Shown: positions 43,594-52,552, numbered from the stretch's first letter. The stretch: DNA of 64,000 nucleotides from an uncultured Eubacteriales bacterium (GCA_900551855.1 URXM01000003.1:1-64000), one strand, 5' to 3'. Translations and numbers: made by a program. Notes: generated from the sequence alone by a model not told the origin.

Positions 43594-44319
43594 ATGAAAA
43601 AAAGAATTGATTTGATTTTGTTTGAAAAAGGTTTTTATTCTTCTAGAGAAAAAAGTAAACAAGCAATAGAAATGGGCAGAGTTAAAGTTGATGGAAAAAT
43701 TGTTTCAAAACCATCTTTGGAATGTGATGAAGATTGTCAAATTTCGGCGCTTCCTTTTGAGTTTGTTTCTAGGGGAGGTTTTAAACTACAAAGTGCAATA
43801 GAAAAGTTTGGCATTGATTTGAAAGGAAAAGTTGTTTTGGATATAGGGGCTTCTACTGGTGGTTTCTCTGATGTGTGTTTAAAGGCGGGAGCAAAAAAGA
43901 TTTATGCTGTTGATACAGGCGAAGGTCAACTTAGCGAAGTGATAAAAAACAATCCAAAAGTGATAAATTTGGAAAAGACAAATTATCTTGATTTACAAAA
44001 GAGTTTTTTAAGTGATGTTGAATTTGTTGTCATTGATGTTTCTTTTGTCAGTCTTACAAAACTTATACCAAAACTTGCCAATGATTTTGAAAAGGTGGAG
44101 ATTGTTGCTTTGATAAAACCTCAGTTTGAATGTGGAATTGATTATGCAAGAAAGCACAAAGGAATTGTGAAGGATGCAAAAGTAAGAGAGAAAATAATCA
44201 AAAACATCTCTGATTGTTTTGAAAAATTTGGTTTTGTTAAACACGGGCTTATTGAATCTCCAATTAAGGGCGGGGATGGCAATGTTGAATTTTTGATTTA
44301 TTTGTCAAAAAATAAATAA
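43594..44319 (+). CDS. tlyA: TlyA-type rRNA 2'-O-methyltransferase
   Basis: A 241-residue protein with an N-terminal S4 RNA-binding domain (RIDLILFEKGFYSSREKSKQAIEMGRVKVDGK) and an FtsJ-like methyltransferase domain (VVLDIGASTGGFSDVCLKAGAKKIYAVDTG; later VALIKPQFE). TlyA methylates ribose in 16S and/or 23S rRNA in other bacteria. In many Bacillota it lies in the xseB-ispA-dxs cluster; here it stands alone. Its start lacks a ribosome site and appears leaderless. Confidence 0.92.
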   Translation: MKKRIDLILFEKGFYSSREKSKQAIEMGRVKVDGKIVSKPSLECDEDCQISALPFEFVSRGGFKLQSAIEKFGIDLKGKVVLDIGASTGGFSDVCLKAGAKKIYAVDTGEGQLSEVIKNNPKVINLEKTNYLDLQKSFLSDVEFVVIDVSFVSLTKLIPKLANDFEKVEIVALIKPQFECGIDYARKHKGIVKDAKVREKIIKNISDCFEKFGFVKHGLIESPIKGGDGNVEFLIYLSKNK

Positions 44320-44403
44320 TTTTTGATTTTTATTTAATATTTTATTATTTTTTTACGAAAAAAATATTTTAATTTAATTATTTTATAAAAAGAAAATATA
44401 AAA

Positions 44404-44440
44404 AATCCTCTTTAATCGTATTTTAAAGGGGATTATTTAT
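44404..44440 (+). terminator. Terminator after tlyA
   Basis: AATCCTCTTTA pairs with TAAAGGGGATT (one G-T pair), followed by T-rich sequence. The rest of 44320-44475 is featureless A/T-rich DNA. Confidence 0.75.
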
Positions 44441-44475
44441 TTCTAAAAATATATTTTTTATTTATTTTTATTATT

Positions 44476-45270
44476 TTATTTAGTATTTTTGTCTTTTTTA
44501 TAAAATATTTTTGTTAAATAATTATTTATAAAATTTGTTGAAAAAATATGTCTGCAGAAATTGAAAAATTTATATTGTTTTCCAATTATATATCTTGGCT
44601 TGAAATGTTTTTTCTCACAGATTTTGTATATCTTTTTGATGGCGTATTCAGGGGACATTCTTCTTTTTTCTGTTTTTTCAGTTGGCTTTGTTGAGAGTTC
44701 GATTGAATTGCCATATCTTTCATTTGTTTGATAGATTTTTACTCTGTTGCTTGAAAAGTTTGTTCTTATATCACCAGGGCAAATTGATGTCACTCTTATT
44801 TGTGTTTGTGAAAGTTCCATTCTCAAGCTTTGTGCAAAACTGTCAACTGCTGCTTTGCTTGCACAATAATATGCTTTAAATGGCAATGGGAAAAGTGCTG
44901 TTGCAGAGGCAAGAATGATTATTTTCCCTCTCTTTTTCATCATAGGAATAGCATATTTGCAGGCGTTTGCTGTCCCAAAAAAGTTGACATCAAATTGTTT
45001 TTTTGTGTCTGCTTCTTTCAATAATTCAATCGCTCCACTCAGTCCATATCCGGCACAGGTTATGAGCATATCAATTTCTCCATGATTTAGGTAAATATCA
45101 TCAAAAACTTTTTTAAGTTTTCTGTGATCTCCAACATCGCATTGATAATCTCTTCCGTTTAATGATACATCAATGACCACATCACCTTTTTTTTCGAAGA
45201 TTTCTCTCAAACCTTGTCCAATTCCGCTTGATGCTCCAGTTATGACTATTGTCCTTTTCTCTATCCTCAT
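44476..45270 (-). CDS. Short-chain dehydrogenase/reductase
   Basis: A 264-residue SDR. The NAD(P)-binding motif is TGASSGIGQG near residues 12-21, CAGYG is the NAAG-equivalent, the catalytic Ser lies in ILASATALFPLP, and the catalytic pair is YYCASK. The substrate is unknown. The C-terminal ~60 residues are basic and Phe/Tyr-rich, longer than the minimal fold. GGAG lies six bases before ATG 45270. It is monocistronic. Confidence 0.88.
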   Translation of the reverse strand: MRIEKRTIVITGASSGIGQGLREIFEKKGDVVIDVSLNGRDYQCDVGDHRKLKKVFDDIYLNHGEIDMLITCAGYGLSGAIELLKEADTKKQFDVNFFGTANACKYAIPMMKKRGKIIILASATALFPLPFKAYYCASKAAVDSFAQSLRMELSQTQIRVTSICPGDIRTNFSSNRVKIYQTNERYGNSIELSTKPTEKTEKRRMSPEYAIKKIYKICEKKHFKPRYIIGKQYKFFNFCRHIFSTNFINNYLTKIFYKKDKNTK

Positions 45271-45322
45271 TTCAAACTCCTATTTTGTATTTTATAACAA
45301 ATATGTTTTTTTTCAAAATAAT

Positions 45323-45351
45323 TTGACAATATTTTTGCTAGATGATAACAT
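45323..45351 (+). promoter_or_regulatory. Promoter of the SHOCT membrane protein gene
   Basis: TTGACA (45323-45328), 17 bases, TAACAT (45346-45351). The predicted leader is about 60 bases. Confidence 0.65.
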
Positions 45352-45417
45352 ATCAATAATTTTGTAAGACTAAAATTATTATGCTTCAAGATAAAAAATT
45401 TTAAAGAGGGCATATTT

Positions 45418-45954
45418 ATGTATTATATGAATAAAAGAAAAAGAAATTTGATTATTGCAGCCGCTATATTGAATTTGATTGGCATTACTATAAGTTTGAT
45501 CTTGTCAATTGTGTTGTTGACAAACAAAAGTTTGGCACAAGAATATCAAGAATACTATTATGTGCTTAGTTATTCTTCAAACATTTATTACACTGTCATA
45601 TCCTTTATTGTTGGAATAATTGGGAGTATTTTCCTTCTTTATTCTGTTCGTCAAAAGGGTAAATATTTTAGAACTTCTCAAGGGTTGTATTTGACAGGTT
45701 TTATCATTATCATCTTCTTTGGTGGGTGGTTATCTTGGCTTCTTCTTTTCATTTCTATGTTTATTCCTGATGTTATTGTGATGAACACAAAGAGTGAAAT
45801 CAGACAAGAACAAAAAGTTGAAGATCAACAAGCTCAAGAGAAAGAACGAGAATATGAAGAGAAAAAGAAGAAAATTGAAGAATTGAAACGCTTGAGAGAC
45901 AATGGACTTATAACAGAAGAAGAGTATAAAGAAAAATTGTTTGAACTCTTATAA
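45418..45954 (+). CDS. Membrane protein with C-terminal SHOCT domain
   Basis: A 178-residue protein with three hydrophobic helices (about residues 10-35, 55-80, 90-120), then a charged coil (QEQKVEDQQAQEKEREYEEKKKK) and a closing SHOCT motif (IEELKRLRDNGLITEEEYKEKLFELL). SHOCT is a short oligomerisation or linker module found in many envelope proteins; the function is not known. AGAGGG precedes ATG 45418. Confidence 0.8.
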   Translation: MYYMNKRKRNLIIAAAILNLIGITISLILSIVLLTNKSLAQEYQEYYYVLSYSSNIYYTVISFIVGIIGSIFLLYSVRQKGKYFRTSQGLYLTGFIIIIFFGGWLSWLLLFISMFIPDVIVMNTKSEIRQEQKVEDQQAQEKEREYEEKKKKIEELKRLRDNGLITEEEYKEKLFELL

Positions 45955-45972
45955 TTGTGATTATTAAAACAA

Positions 45973-46004
45973 AAAAGGATAGTGCAAATGCATTATCCTT
46001 TTAT
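45973..46004. terminator. Terminator after the SHOCT gene
   Basis: AAAAGGATA pairs with TATCCTTTT around a 12-base loop, with flanking A and T tracts. Confidence 0.8.
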
Positions 46005-46102
46005 TTTATCTAATTATTTTTTCTAACTTCAAAATTTGAAAAGTTTTTTTGAAGTTTTTTTTGAAGTTTGTTTTGTGTGATTTTTGTGTTTTGTTTTGAA
46101 TT

Positions 46103-47290
46103 TTAGATAATTCTTTCTCCAGTTATTCCTTCTTTAAATCCGCAAGGAGAAGTGCAAGTATAATCTCCAAATGTACAACGAGATGACTTCTTTGCATAAG
46201 GTTTCAAGTCTTCTGCACCAGGGTGTCCTGCTTTTTCAAGCTCGTTGTAAACTTCCATTATTGTGCTTGTTGTTTGTTTGTCTATTTCAAGTTGCGCAAA
46301 AGTGCATTTTCTTTCTTTTGCTTTGAGAATAAGATTGTCAAGATTTCCTTGTTCTACTATTTCAACCAAAAGTCCTTGTGGGAAACTGTCAGCAAGTGAT
46401 TCACAGTCTTTACACCAAGAAAGAGCCAAAGTTTTGTTGTCTTTTATGATTGGTGGAATGTAATATTCTGCTTGTGGCAACAATTTGAAGTTATAGGAAA
46501 TAGTTCTGTGTCTTTGTGCTTGAGCAAGTTGTGCAAGTGAGCCATTGTATGCAACTTGATAAACATCCCCATATTGTTTTACTACTGGGCGAGAAGTTTT
46601 GTGGTTTATCAAAGACAAATGTCTGCCTTTTGCATCATAAAGATCTTTGTCAAGGTATGGAAGTTTTTCAAATGCGTCTGCAAGGCTTTGAAGTCCTTCT
46701 GCATATTTTTTATAAAATGGAGAAGTCTCTTCCAAATCAATCCTTTTGATTTCTTTCTTGATGAGAGAATATAAAACATTGAATTGTCTAAATGAAACAG
46801 TGTAAACCATTGTTGTAGGGGTAAACACTGATGTAAGATATCTAGCATTTTCTTGTGCCAATTTTGTGATTTTTTGATCGGTAAAGAAATTTGGATATGT
46901 AGATTGATATTTTTTTGCTATTTCTTGTTTGAAAATTTCTAACCATTTATCATACAAAGCTTTTTGATCTTCTGGAACATCGTGCATAACTTTGTATCTG
47001 GCAGATTTTTCACTTGTTGTATACATTTTTTCATTGTTTAATGTCATAGCAATTATTTTTGGTATTCCAACGAGTTCTAATGTGAATTCTCCATGGTCAT
47101 AAGGGCTGTGGTGTCCACTTCCTTTTGTAAGTCCAATTCTTCTTTTTGTTTTTTCTTCAGGTTCGTTGAAAAGTTTTTCGGTTGTGTCTGGGAGATAGCA
47201 AACTCCTGCTGCAAGTCCTCCAAGTTTTTCAAGCTCTTCCTTTGGTGCTTGATAGCCCAATTTTGTTGAAGCAATAACTCTAACTTCCAT
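46103..47290 (-). CDS. thyX: Double-length flavin-dependent thymidylate synthase ThyX-like protein
   Basis: ThyX makes dTMP from dUMP using FAD and methylene-tetrahydrofolate. This protein is 395 residues, about twice the usual 220-250. The N-terminal half has SPYDHGEFTLELVGIPK and TTSEKSARYKVM, matching the part of the ThyX motif that ends S.RY, but RHR is missing there. The C-terminal half has QAQRHRTISYNF, matching RHRxxSxN, and YYIPP. A Cys-rich tail (CTFGDYTCTSPCGF) closes it. It therefore looks like a duplicated ThyX with motif parts divided between halves. GAGGAGG precedes ATG 47290; tadA lies upstream on the same strand. Confidence 0.8.
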   Translation of the reverse strand: MEVRVIASTKLGYQAPKEELEKLGGLAAGVCYLPDTTEKLFNEPEEKTKRRIGLTKGSGHHSPYDHGEFTLELVGIPKIIAMTLNNEKMYTTSEKSARYKVMHDVPEDQKALYDKWLEIFKQEIAKKYQSTYPNFFTDQKITKLAQENARYLTSVFTPTTMVYTVSFRQFNVLYSLIKKEIKRIDLEETSPFYKKYAEGLQSLADAFEKLPYLDKDLYDAKGRHLSLINHKTSRPVVKQYGDVYQVAYNGSLAQLAQAQRHRTISYNFKLLPQAEYYIPPIIKDNKTLALSWCKDCESLADSFPQGLLVEIVEQGNLDNLILKAKERKCTFAQLEIDKQTTSTIMEVYNELEKAGHPGAEDLKPYAKKSSRCTFGDYTCTSPCGFKEGITGERII

Positions 47291-47338
47291 AAATCCTCCT
47301 CTTTTTGTTAACAAATATAGCATAAAAAAAGACAAAAA

Positions 47339-47803
47339 TCAAGGCAAATTTTTGTCTTTCTTATTTCTTTTCTCTTTGAAAAAATTTGTAATAAGTTTTG
47401 AACAAATTTCTTCGTTTTCTGTATCTTGAACATAGTCTGTTTTGTGGTTTAAACGAACGCTTGTCAAGATTTTTTCAAACAATCCATCTTGTGCAGTTTT
47501 GTCTTTTGCGCCATATATAACTTTGCTTATTCGGGCGTTTACTATTGCACCAGCACACATAGGGCAAGGCTCTAAAGTGACATACATTTCACAATTTTCA
47601 AGACGCCAATCTTGAAGTTTTTTGCAGGCTTTGTTTATTGCAATGATTTCGGCGTGCATAAGAGCATTTTTTTTCTTTTCTCTTTTGTTGTGTCCTTTTG
47701 CAATCACTTTTCCATCTTTTACGATGACTGCGCCAATTGGGACTTCTTCGTTTTTTAGGGCAATTTCTGCTTCTTTGATAGCCATTTCCATAAAGTTTTT
47801 CAT
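47339..47803 (-). CDS. tadA: tRNA-specific adenosine deaminase TadA
   Basis: A 154-residue zinc deaminase that converts A34 to inosine in tRNA-Arg(ACG). The zinc/catalytic motif is HAEIIAI, followed by the paired-Cys PCPMCAGAI. It may also act on the tRNA-Leu(AAG) at 24924-25005, though this is inference. TAAAAT lies exactly six bases before ATG 47803 and there is no ribosome site, so its message is probably leaderless. It shares an ~80-base divergent intergenic region with the first CPBP protease gene. Confidence 0.93.
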   Translation of the reverse strand: MKNFMEMAIKEAEIALKNEEVPIGAVIVKDGKVIAKGHNKREKKKNALMHAEIIAINKACKKLQDWRLENCEMYVTLEPCPMCAGAIVNARISKVIYGAKDKTAQDGLFEKILTSVRLNHKTDYVQDTENEEICSKLITNFFKEKRNKKDKNLP

Positions 47804-47809
47804 ATTTTG

Positions 47810-47838
47810 ATTTTAACAAGAAATTTGTTGTTTGTCTA
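47810..47838 (-). promoter_or_regulatory. Promoter predicting a leaderless tadA mRNA
   Basis: On the minus strand TAGACA (47838-47833), 17 bases, TAAAAT preceded by TGT (47815-47810), then six bases and ATG 47803. Confidence 0.7.
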
Positions 47839-47847
47839 GCAGTTTTC

Positions 47848-47876
47848 TTGTTTTTTTATGTTTGTTGTGATATTAT
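47848..47876 (+). promoter_or_regulatory. Promoter predicting a leaderless CPBP protease mRNA
   Basis: TTGTTT (47848-47853), 17 bases, TATTAT (47871-47876), then seven bases and ATG 47884. It stands back to back with the tadA promoter. Confidence 0.65.
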
Positions 47877-47883
47877 TTGAAAT

Positions 47884-48903
47884 ATGGAAAACACAAAAGA
47901 ACTTAGAAAATCTCTTGATAAAAGAAATTTTTATACAGTAAAAGATACAGGAAGAGTTTATCTTTACGCTTTGATTTTGCCTTTGGCTATTGGCATTGTT
48001 TTTTGCTATATTTCAATGGCAATCGTGCTTGGGACGGGTTATACTTTTCCTGAGAACTCTAATGCTATCGTCGTAATGTTCAATGAATTTATTTGGTTTG
48101 CCATTTTATATTCTTTTTTGACACAAATTGTTTTTATAAGCATTTTCTTCTGTTATAACAAAACAAACAGAATTAAATATAGTGCTTGCAACATTTCTTT
48201 CAAGCAAGCAAATGTTTGGTCTGTTTTGCTTTCTGCTGTGGTCGGAATTGTTTGCGTGCTAGGTTTTATATGGTTGATTGAAGGCTGTTTTGGTGGTCTG
48301 TTTGAAGTTATGGGCATAGACACAGAGGCTTCTGTTTCTTTGCCTCTCAACACTGTGGGTTGGTATTTTGTCAATCTTTTGATTTTGGGAATTGTGCCAG
48401 CGATTTGCGAAGAATTGATTTTTAGAGGAATTATTTTCCAAGGACTTAAAGAAAGATTTTCCAAAGTTGTAAGTGTTTTGCTGAGTGCTCTTATGTTTGC
48501 TCTTATGCATCAAAACATCGTGCAATTTATCTATCCTTTCATTTTGGGGTGTGTGCTTGCTGTTGTTATGGACAGAACAAACAATTTGTTGTATCCAATG
48601 ATCATTCACTTCTTCAACAATTTCACAACAATTACAATCAGTTTCTTGGCTAATATAAAAGCAATTGATTTATCTTTCAATTTGACTTGGTGGTTTATCC
48701 TTTTGGCTATTTTCTTGGCTGGACTTACTTGTGTCCTTTTATGGCTTTTGGATAAGTATTATTTAAGAAAACATAAAAAAGTTGAAGTTGAAAAGACTGG
48801 AGAATTGACTCAAACTCCACCTATTAGTGTTGGAAAATTTCCTATCACTGTAATCTGTGGAATTGTTGTTGCTTTGGTTATTTTGATTGTTAATGCTGTT
48901 TAA
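47884..48903 (+). CDS. CPBP-family intramembrane metalloprotease (first of two)
   Basis: A 339-residue polytopic membrane protein. The CPBP (CAAX/abortive-infection) signature is ICEELIFRGIIFQGL, with the later His motifs FALMHQNIVQFIYPFILG and IHFFNNF. About eight hydrophobic segments are visible. CPBP proteins include prenyl-protein endopeptidases and bacteriocin-immunity proteins; the role here is unknown. The next gene is a paralogue of the same family. Confidence 0.85.
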   Translation: MENTKELRKSLDKRNFYTVKDTGRVYLYALILPLAIGIVFCYISMAIVLGTGYTFPENSNAIVVMFNEFIWFAILYSFLTQIVFISIFFCYNKTNRIKYSACNISFKQANVWSVLLSAVVGIVCVLGFIWLIEGCFGGLFEVMGIDTEASVSLPLNTVGWYFVNLLILGIVPAICEELIFRGIIFQGLKERFSKVVSVLLSALMFALMHQNIVQFIYPFILGCVLAVVMDRTNNLLYPMIIHFFNNFTTITISFLANIKAIDLSFNLTWWFILLAIFLAGLTCVLLWLLDKYYLRKHKKVEVEKTGELTQTPPISVGKFPITVICGIVVALVILIVNAV

Positions 48904-48984
48904 AGTGTTGTCTCATCATGATTTTGAAAGTCGCTTGATGTTATAAATGTTGGTTTTAGAGAGTATATTAATTTTGGAGATACT

Positions 48985-50151
48985 ATGGTCGAAAACAAGA
49001 AAATTGATAAATTAAATTTTTATACTAATCTAATTTATTTTATTGTTGTTGTAAGTTTTATTATTGTCAGAATTTTATGTTCTGTTTTTGCTTCTTCTAT
49101 TGGTGGATACACAACTTATATCATAAGCATTGTGACGCAAATAGGACTTCTTTTTTTGGTGCCATTTTTGTTGTTTAAATTTTTAAACAAAACAAATACA
49201 AAAGAAACTTTTAAGTTTTTTAGCTACAAAAAAATCTCCGCAAAGTCTGTGATTGTTGCTGTTGGGCTTGGAATAATTGTCTTCTTTTTAAATGTCTATG
49301 TTTCAAGTTTTTTCAACTCTATTATTCAACTTTTTGGCTATAAGCCATCTGTTTCTTCATCTTCAATGCCTGCCACTTGGTGGGTGCTTTTGTTGAACCT
49401 TTTTTGCACTGCTATTTTGCCAGCTATTTGCGAAGAAACTTTGCACCGTGGCATGCTTCTTAAAGGAAATTCAAATTTGGGCATGAAAAAGAGCATACTC
49501 ATTTCTGGATTTTTGTTTGGTCTTTTACATTTGAATATAGAACAATTTTTCTATGCTTCAATTATTGGGCTATTCTTGGGATTTATTTGCTGGACTACAA
49601 GTTCTATCTATCCTTGCATAATTGTGCATTTTATGAACAATGCAATCAGTGTTTTCCTTTCTTTTGCAAAGGCAAAAGGTTGGGCTATTGGGAATATGTT
49701 TGCTTACATTTCTGAATTTTTGTCAAGCAATTATGTCCTTGGTTTTGTTATGTTTATTTTGTTTTTGTGTTTGCTTGTTATGTTGGCAATCGAAGCTACA
49801 AGATTTTTGATAAAAGACTCTTTCAATTACAACTTTGTGGCAAAGCAAAAACAGTTGACTTCTATGTATATCAGACAGTCTTATTTCAATGATGTTGAGA
49901 ATATTAAAAATCAAAAAGAAGTTAAGCAATTACCTGAATCATTCGGAGATAAACAAGTAATTTATATTGATGTCAAAGACTTCTTGAATTTTATTGACCA
50001 AAATATGGCAAACATTATGAAAGAAGTTGACAAGGTTGAAACGAAAAAACAACCTTTAAACACAGAGATAAAAAGCAAAATTTTTCTCTATGGTTCTATT
50101 GTGCTTTCGGCAATAGTGACAATTATGACTTTCATTTGGGGGCTTTTATGA
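48985..50151 (+). CDS. CPBP-family intramembrane metalloprotease (second of two)
   Basis: A 388-residue membrane protein with the same signature, ICEETLHRGMLLKG, followed by FGLLHLNIEQFFYASIIGLFLG and VHFMNNA. It has a charged cytoplasmic insertion of about 100 residues before the last transmembrane helix, absent from its neighbour. TGGAGA precedes ATG 48985. Its stop overlaps the rlmH start (ATGA), so rlmH is co-translated. The pair probably arose by duplication, but the two sequences are well diverged. Confidence 0.85.
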   Translation: MVENKKIDKLNFYTNLIYFIVVVSFIIVRILCSVFASSIGGYTTYIISIVTQIGLLFLVPFLLFKFLNKTNTKETFKFFSYKKISAKSVIVAVGLGIIVFFLNVYVSSFFNSIIQLFGYKPSVSSSSMPATWWVLLLNLFCTAILPAICEETLHRGMLLKGNSNLGMKKSILISGFLFGLLHLNIEQFFYASIIGLFLGFICWTTSSIYPCIIVHFMNNAISVFLSFAKAKGWAIGNMFAYISEFLSSNYVLGFVMFILFLCLLVMLAIEATRFLIKDSFNYNFVAKQKQLTSMYIRQSYFNDVENIKNQKEVKQLPESFGDKQVIYIDVKDFLNFIDQNMANIMKEVDKVETKKQPLNTEIKSKIFLYGSIVLSAIVTIMTFIWGLL

Positions 50152-50606
50152 TAACGATAAACATTGTTTGTGTTGGAAATTTAAAAGAAAAGTTTTCAAA
50201 AGAAGAACAAGAAGAATATTGCAAAAGGTTGTCAGCGTTTTGCAAGTTGAATATTGTGGAACTTAAAGAGCAAAATCAACTTGAAAACAGCGATTTGATA
50301 ATTCAAAAAGAGGGCGAAGAAATTTTAAAGAAAATCAAAGGCTACTCCATTTTGTGTGATATAAAATCAAAAGAAATTGATAGTGTGGAGTTTTCTGAAA
50401 AATTGACTAGTCTTATGCAACAAACTTCTACTATTACTTTTGTGATTGGTGGCTCTTATGGGGTAAGCAAAGAAGTGAAAGAAAAGTGCAACGAAAGAAT
50501 TTCTTTCTCTCCGATGACTTTTCCACACAATCTTTTTAGGATTATGCTTTTGGAACAAATTTATAGGGGATTTATGATTGCTAGTGGGAAAAGTTATCAT
50601 AAATGA
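50148..50606 (+). CDS. rlmH: 23S rRNA (pseudouridine1915-N3)-methyltransferase RlmH
   Basis: A 152-residue SPOUT methyltransferase. The family start INIVCVGNLKEKF, the central ILCDIKSKEIDSVEFSEKL, the SAM-knot region FVIGGSYGVSKEV and the end FPHNLFRIMLLEQIYRGFMIASGKSYHK are all clear. The tail matches the canonical ...YHK/YHR ending. It overlaps the preceding protease gene by four bases. An in-frame GTG-type extension to 50136 is unlikely. Confidence 0.95.
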   Translation: MITINIVCVGNLKEKFSKEEQEEYCKRLSAFCKLNIVELKEQNQLENSDLIIQKEGEEILKKIKGYSILCDIKSKEIDSVEFSEKLTSLMQQTSTITFVIGGSYGVSKEVKEKCNERISFSPMTFPHNLFRIMLLEQIYRGFMIASGKSYHK

Positions 50607-50666
50607 TTGTTTACATAACTTTATATAATTTTTATAAAAATATTTTGCAAAGTAAAGTCAAAATGC

Positions 50667-50695
50667 TTGCAATTTATTTTTTTTTGTGTTATACT
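50667..50695 (+). promoter_or_regulatory. Promoter of rpsB-tsf
   Basis: TTGCAA (50667-50672), 17 bases, TATACT (50690-50695). Confidence 0.8.
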
Positions 50696-50701
50696 GCCAA
50701 A

Positions 50702-50882
50702 GTCATTGGACAAATTAACACTCAAAGGGCATTTCAAGATCGGTTGCCTGAACGCTTGTAAACATTTGTTATTTTTATTTTTTTTTGAATTTGTTTACTT
50801 GTAAAAAAATGTTTCGCATTTTTGGGTTGATTTTGAGAGTTAAAACTTTGGGGAAGACAAAAAACAAGGAGGGAAAAATATT
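50702..50882 (+). promoter_or_regulatory. Long 5' leader of rpsB, possible autoregulatory leader
   Basis: About 180 bases separate the predicted start from ATG 50883. The leader contains GTAAAC/GTTTAC complementary segments around a T-rich stretch (50760-50805). Ribosomal-protein S2 leaders often bind their own product; no established structure could be matched, so this is a suggestion only. Confidence 0.35.
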
Positions 50883-51785
50883 ATGTCAGTTATTTCAATG
50901 AAACAACTTTTGGAAGCTGGTGTTCATTTTGGACATCAATCAAGAAAGTGGAATCCAAAGATGAAACAATACATTTTTACCGCTAGAAATGATATTCATA
51001 TCATCAATTTGGAAATTACATCAGAACAAGTTGACAAAGCTTATACTTTTGTTCGTGATGTTGTAGCAAGCGGAAAGAATGTGCTTTTTGTAGGCACAAA
51101 GAAACAAGCTCAAGAAGCTATTAAAGAAGAAGCTGAAAGATGTGGAATGTTCTACATCAACACTCGTTGGCTTGGTGGTACTCTTACAAACTTTAAGACT
51201 ATCAGAAACAGAATCGAAAGACTCAACAAACTTAACCAAATGGAAAAAGTTGGGGAATTTGAACTTTTGCCAAAGAAAGAAGTTACTCTTCTTAAACAAG
51301 AAAGAGACAAACTTGAAAAGAACCTTGGCGGAATCAAAGATATGAGAGAACTTCCTGGCGTTGTATTTGTTGTTGATCCAACAAATGAAAAGATTTGCGT
51401 TCACGAAGCTAATATCTTGAACATTCCTGTTGTAAGTTTGGTTGATACAAACTGCGATCCATCAGGCGTAGATATCGTTATTCCTGGAAATGATGATGCT
51501 ATCCGTTCTGTTAAACTTATTGCAAGCGCTATCGCTGATGCTGTTATTGAAGCTAGAGAAGGCGTTTCAATGAAGAAAGATGACGAAGCTAATTCTGAAG
51601 AAGATGTTGACCTTGAAAGCTTGCTCGAACAAGCTAAACCAAGTGTTGCTGATGCCGAAGCAGGAGAAGAAGTTAAAAAACCTGCAAGAAAACCTAAGAA
51701 AAAGGCTCCTGTAAAGAAAGAAAAAGCAGAAGAAAAAACTGCTGAAGCTAAAGAAGAAAAAGCTGAAGAAACTGTTTCAGAATAA
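50883..51785 (+). CDS. rpsB: 30S ribosomal protein S2 with long charged C-terminal extension
   Basis: S2 binds the 30S head/body junction. The core (residues 1-~228) begins [26 protein letters not shown] and includes [13 protein letters not shown] and [12 protein letters not shown]. The remaining ~70 residues are Glu/Lys/Ala-rich ([22 protein letters not shown]), making the protein 300 residues against the usual ~250. GGAGGG precedes ATG 50883; tsf follows after 29 bases. Confidence 0.97.
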   Translation: MSVISMKQLLEAGVHFGHQSRKWNPKMKQYIFTARNDIHIINLEITSEQVDKAYTFVRDVVASGKNVLFVGTKKQAQEAIKEEAERCGMFYINTRWLGGTLTNFKTIRNRIERLNKLNQMEKVGEFELLPKKEVTLLKQERDKLEKNLGGIKDMRELPGVVFVVDPTNEKICVHEANILNIPVVSLVDTNCDPSGVDIVIPGNDDAIRSVKLIASAIADAVIEAREGVSMKKDDEANSEEDVDLESLLEQAKPSVADAEAGEEVKKPARKPKKKAPVKKEKAEEKTAEAKEEKAEETVSE

Positions 51786-51814
51786 TAAAATTTGTTTTTG
51801 AAAGGAGATTTATT

Positions 51815-52468
51815 ATGAGTTTTACTGCACAAGATGTTGCTCGTCTTAGAGCACAAACAGGCGTTGGTATGATGGAATGTAAAAAAGCTCTTACTGATGC
51901 TAATGGAGATTTTGAAAAAGCTATCGTTCTTTTGAGAGAAAGAGGACTTAAAGCAGTTGACAAAAAACAAGGAAGAATTGCTTCTGAAGGTTTGGTTGCT
52001 TCTTATATCCATATGGGTGGAAGAATCGGCGTTTTGGTTGAAGTTAACTGTGAAACAGACTTTGTTGCAAAGAGCAATGATTTCCAAACTTTGGTAAAAG
52101 ATATTGCTATGCACATTGCTGCAGCAAATCCAAAGTATGTTTCTGAAGCTGATGTTGATCCAAGTGAACTTGAGAAAGAAAAAGAAATTTTGAGAGCTCA
52201 AGCTAAAAACGAAGGAAAACCAGAAGCTATCATCGAAAAAATGGTTGAAGGTAGAGTTAAGAAATTTTATGAAGATGTTTGTCTTTTGAACCAACACTTT
52301 GTAAAAAATCCTGACCTTACTATTAAGGACCTTTTGACTGAAGCTACTCTTAAGATTGGAGAAAAAATTTCTGTTCGTAGATTTGTTCGTTATGAACTTG
52401 GCGAAGGAATGGAAAAGAGACACGACAATTTGGCTGAAGAAGTTGCTAAACAAATGGCAAACAAATAA
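51815..52468 (+). CDS. tsf: Elongation factor Ts
   Basis: Guanine-nucleotide exchange factor for EF-Tu. It is 217 residues, of the short type. The signature [37 protein letters not shown] spans the N-terminal UBA-like domain. [15 protein letters not shown] is the second signature. AAAGGAG precedes ATG 51815. It is followed by a terminator, so unlike many Bacillota operons pyrH does not follow. Confidence 0.97.
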   Translation: MSFTAQDVARLRAQTGVGMMECKKALTDANGDFEKAIVLLRERGLKAVDKKQGRIASEGLVASYIHMGGRIGVLVEVNCETDFVAKSNDFQTLVKDIAMHIAAANPKYVSEADVDPSELEKEKEILRAQAKNEGKPEAIIEKMVEGRVKKFYEDVCLLNQHFVKNPDLTIKDLLTEATLKIGEKISVRRFVRYELGEGMEKRHDNLAEEVAKQMANK

Positions 52469-52471
52469 CAC

Positions 52472-52498
52472 TAAAGGCGCTTTTTGGCGTCTTTTTTT
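52472..52498 (+). terminator. Terminator after tsf
   Basis: AAAGGCGC pairs with GGCGTCTTT (one G-T pair) around a T loop, followed by T residues. Confidence 0.8.
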
Positions 52499-52552
52499 GT
52501 TGCATTTTATAGTGATTTATCAAATTTTATGTCGAATTAAAAAATTTCAATA

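Noticed and set aside
50702..50882. Known riboswitch in the rpsB leader
   Set aside because: The leader is long and T-rich, but no riboswitch core or convincing terminator/antiterminator pair could be matched.
51401..52471. 356-codon open frame on the minus strand across rpsB and tsf
   Set aside because: It is a long antisense shadow: Ser/Phe-rich composition mirrors the Lys/Glu codons of two unmistakable plus-strand genes.
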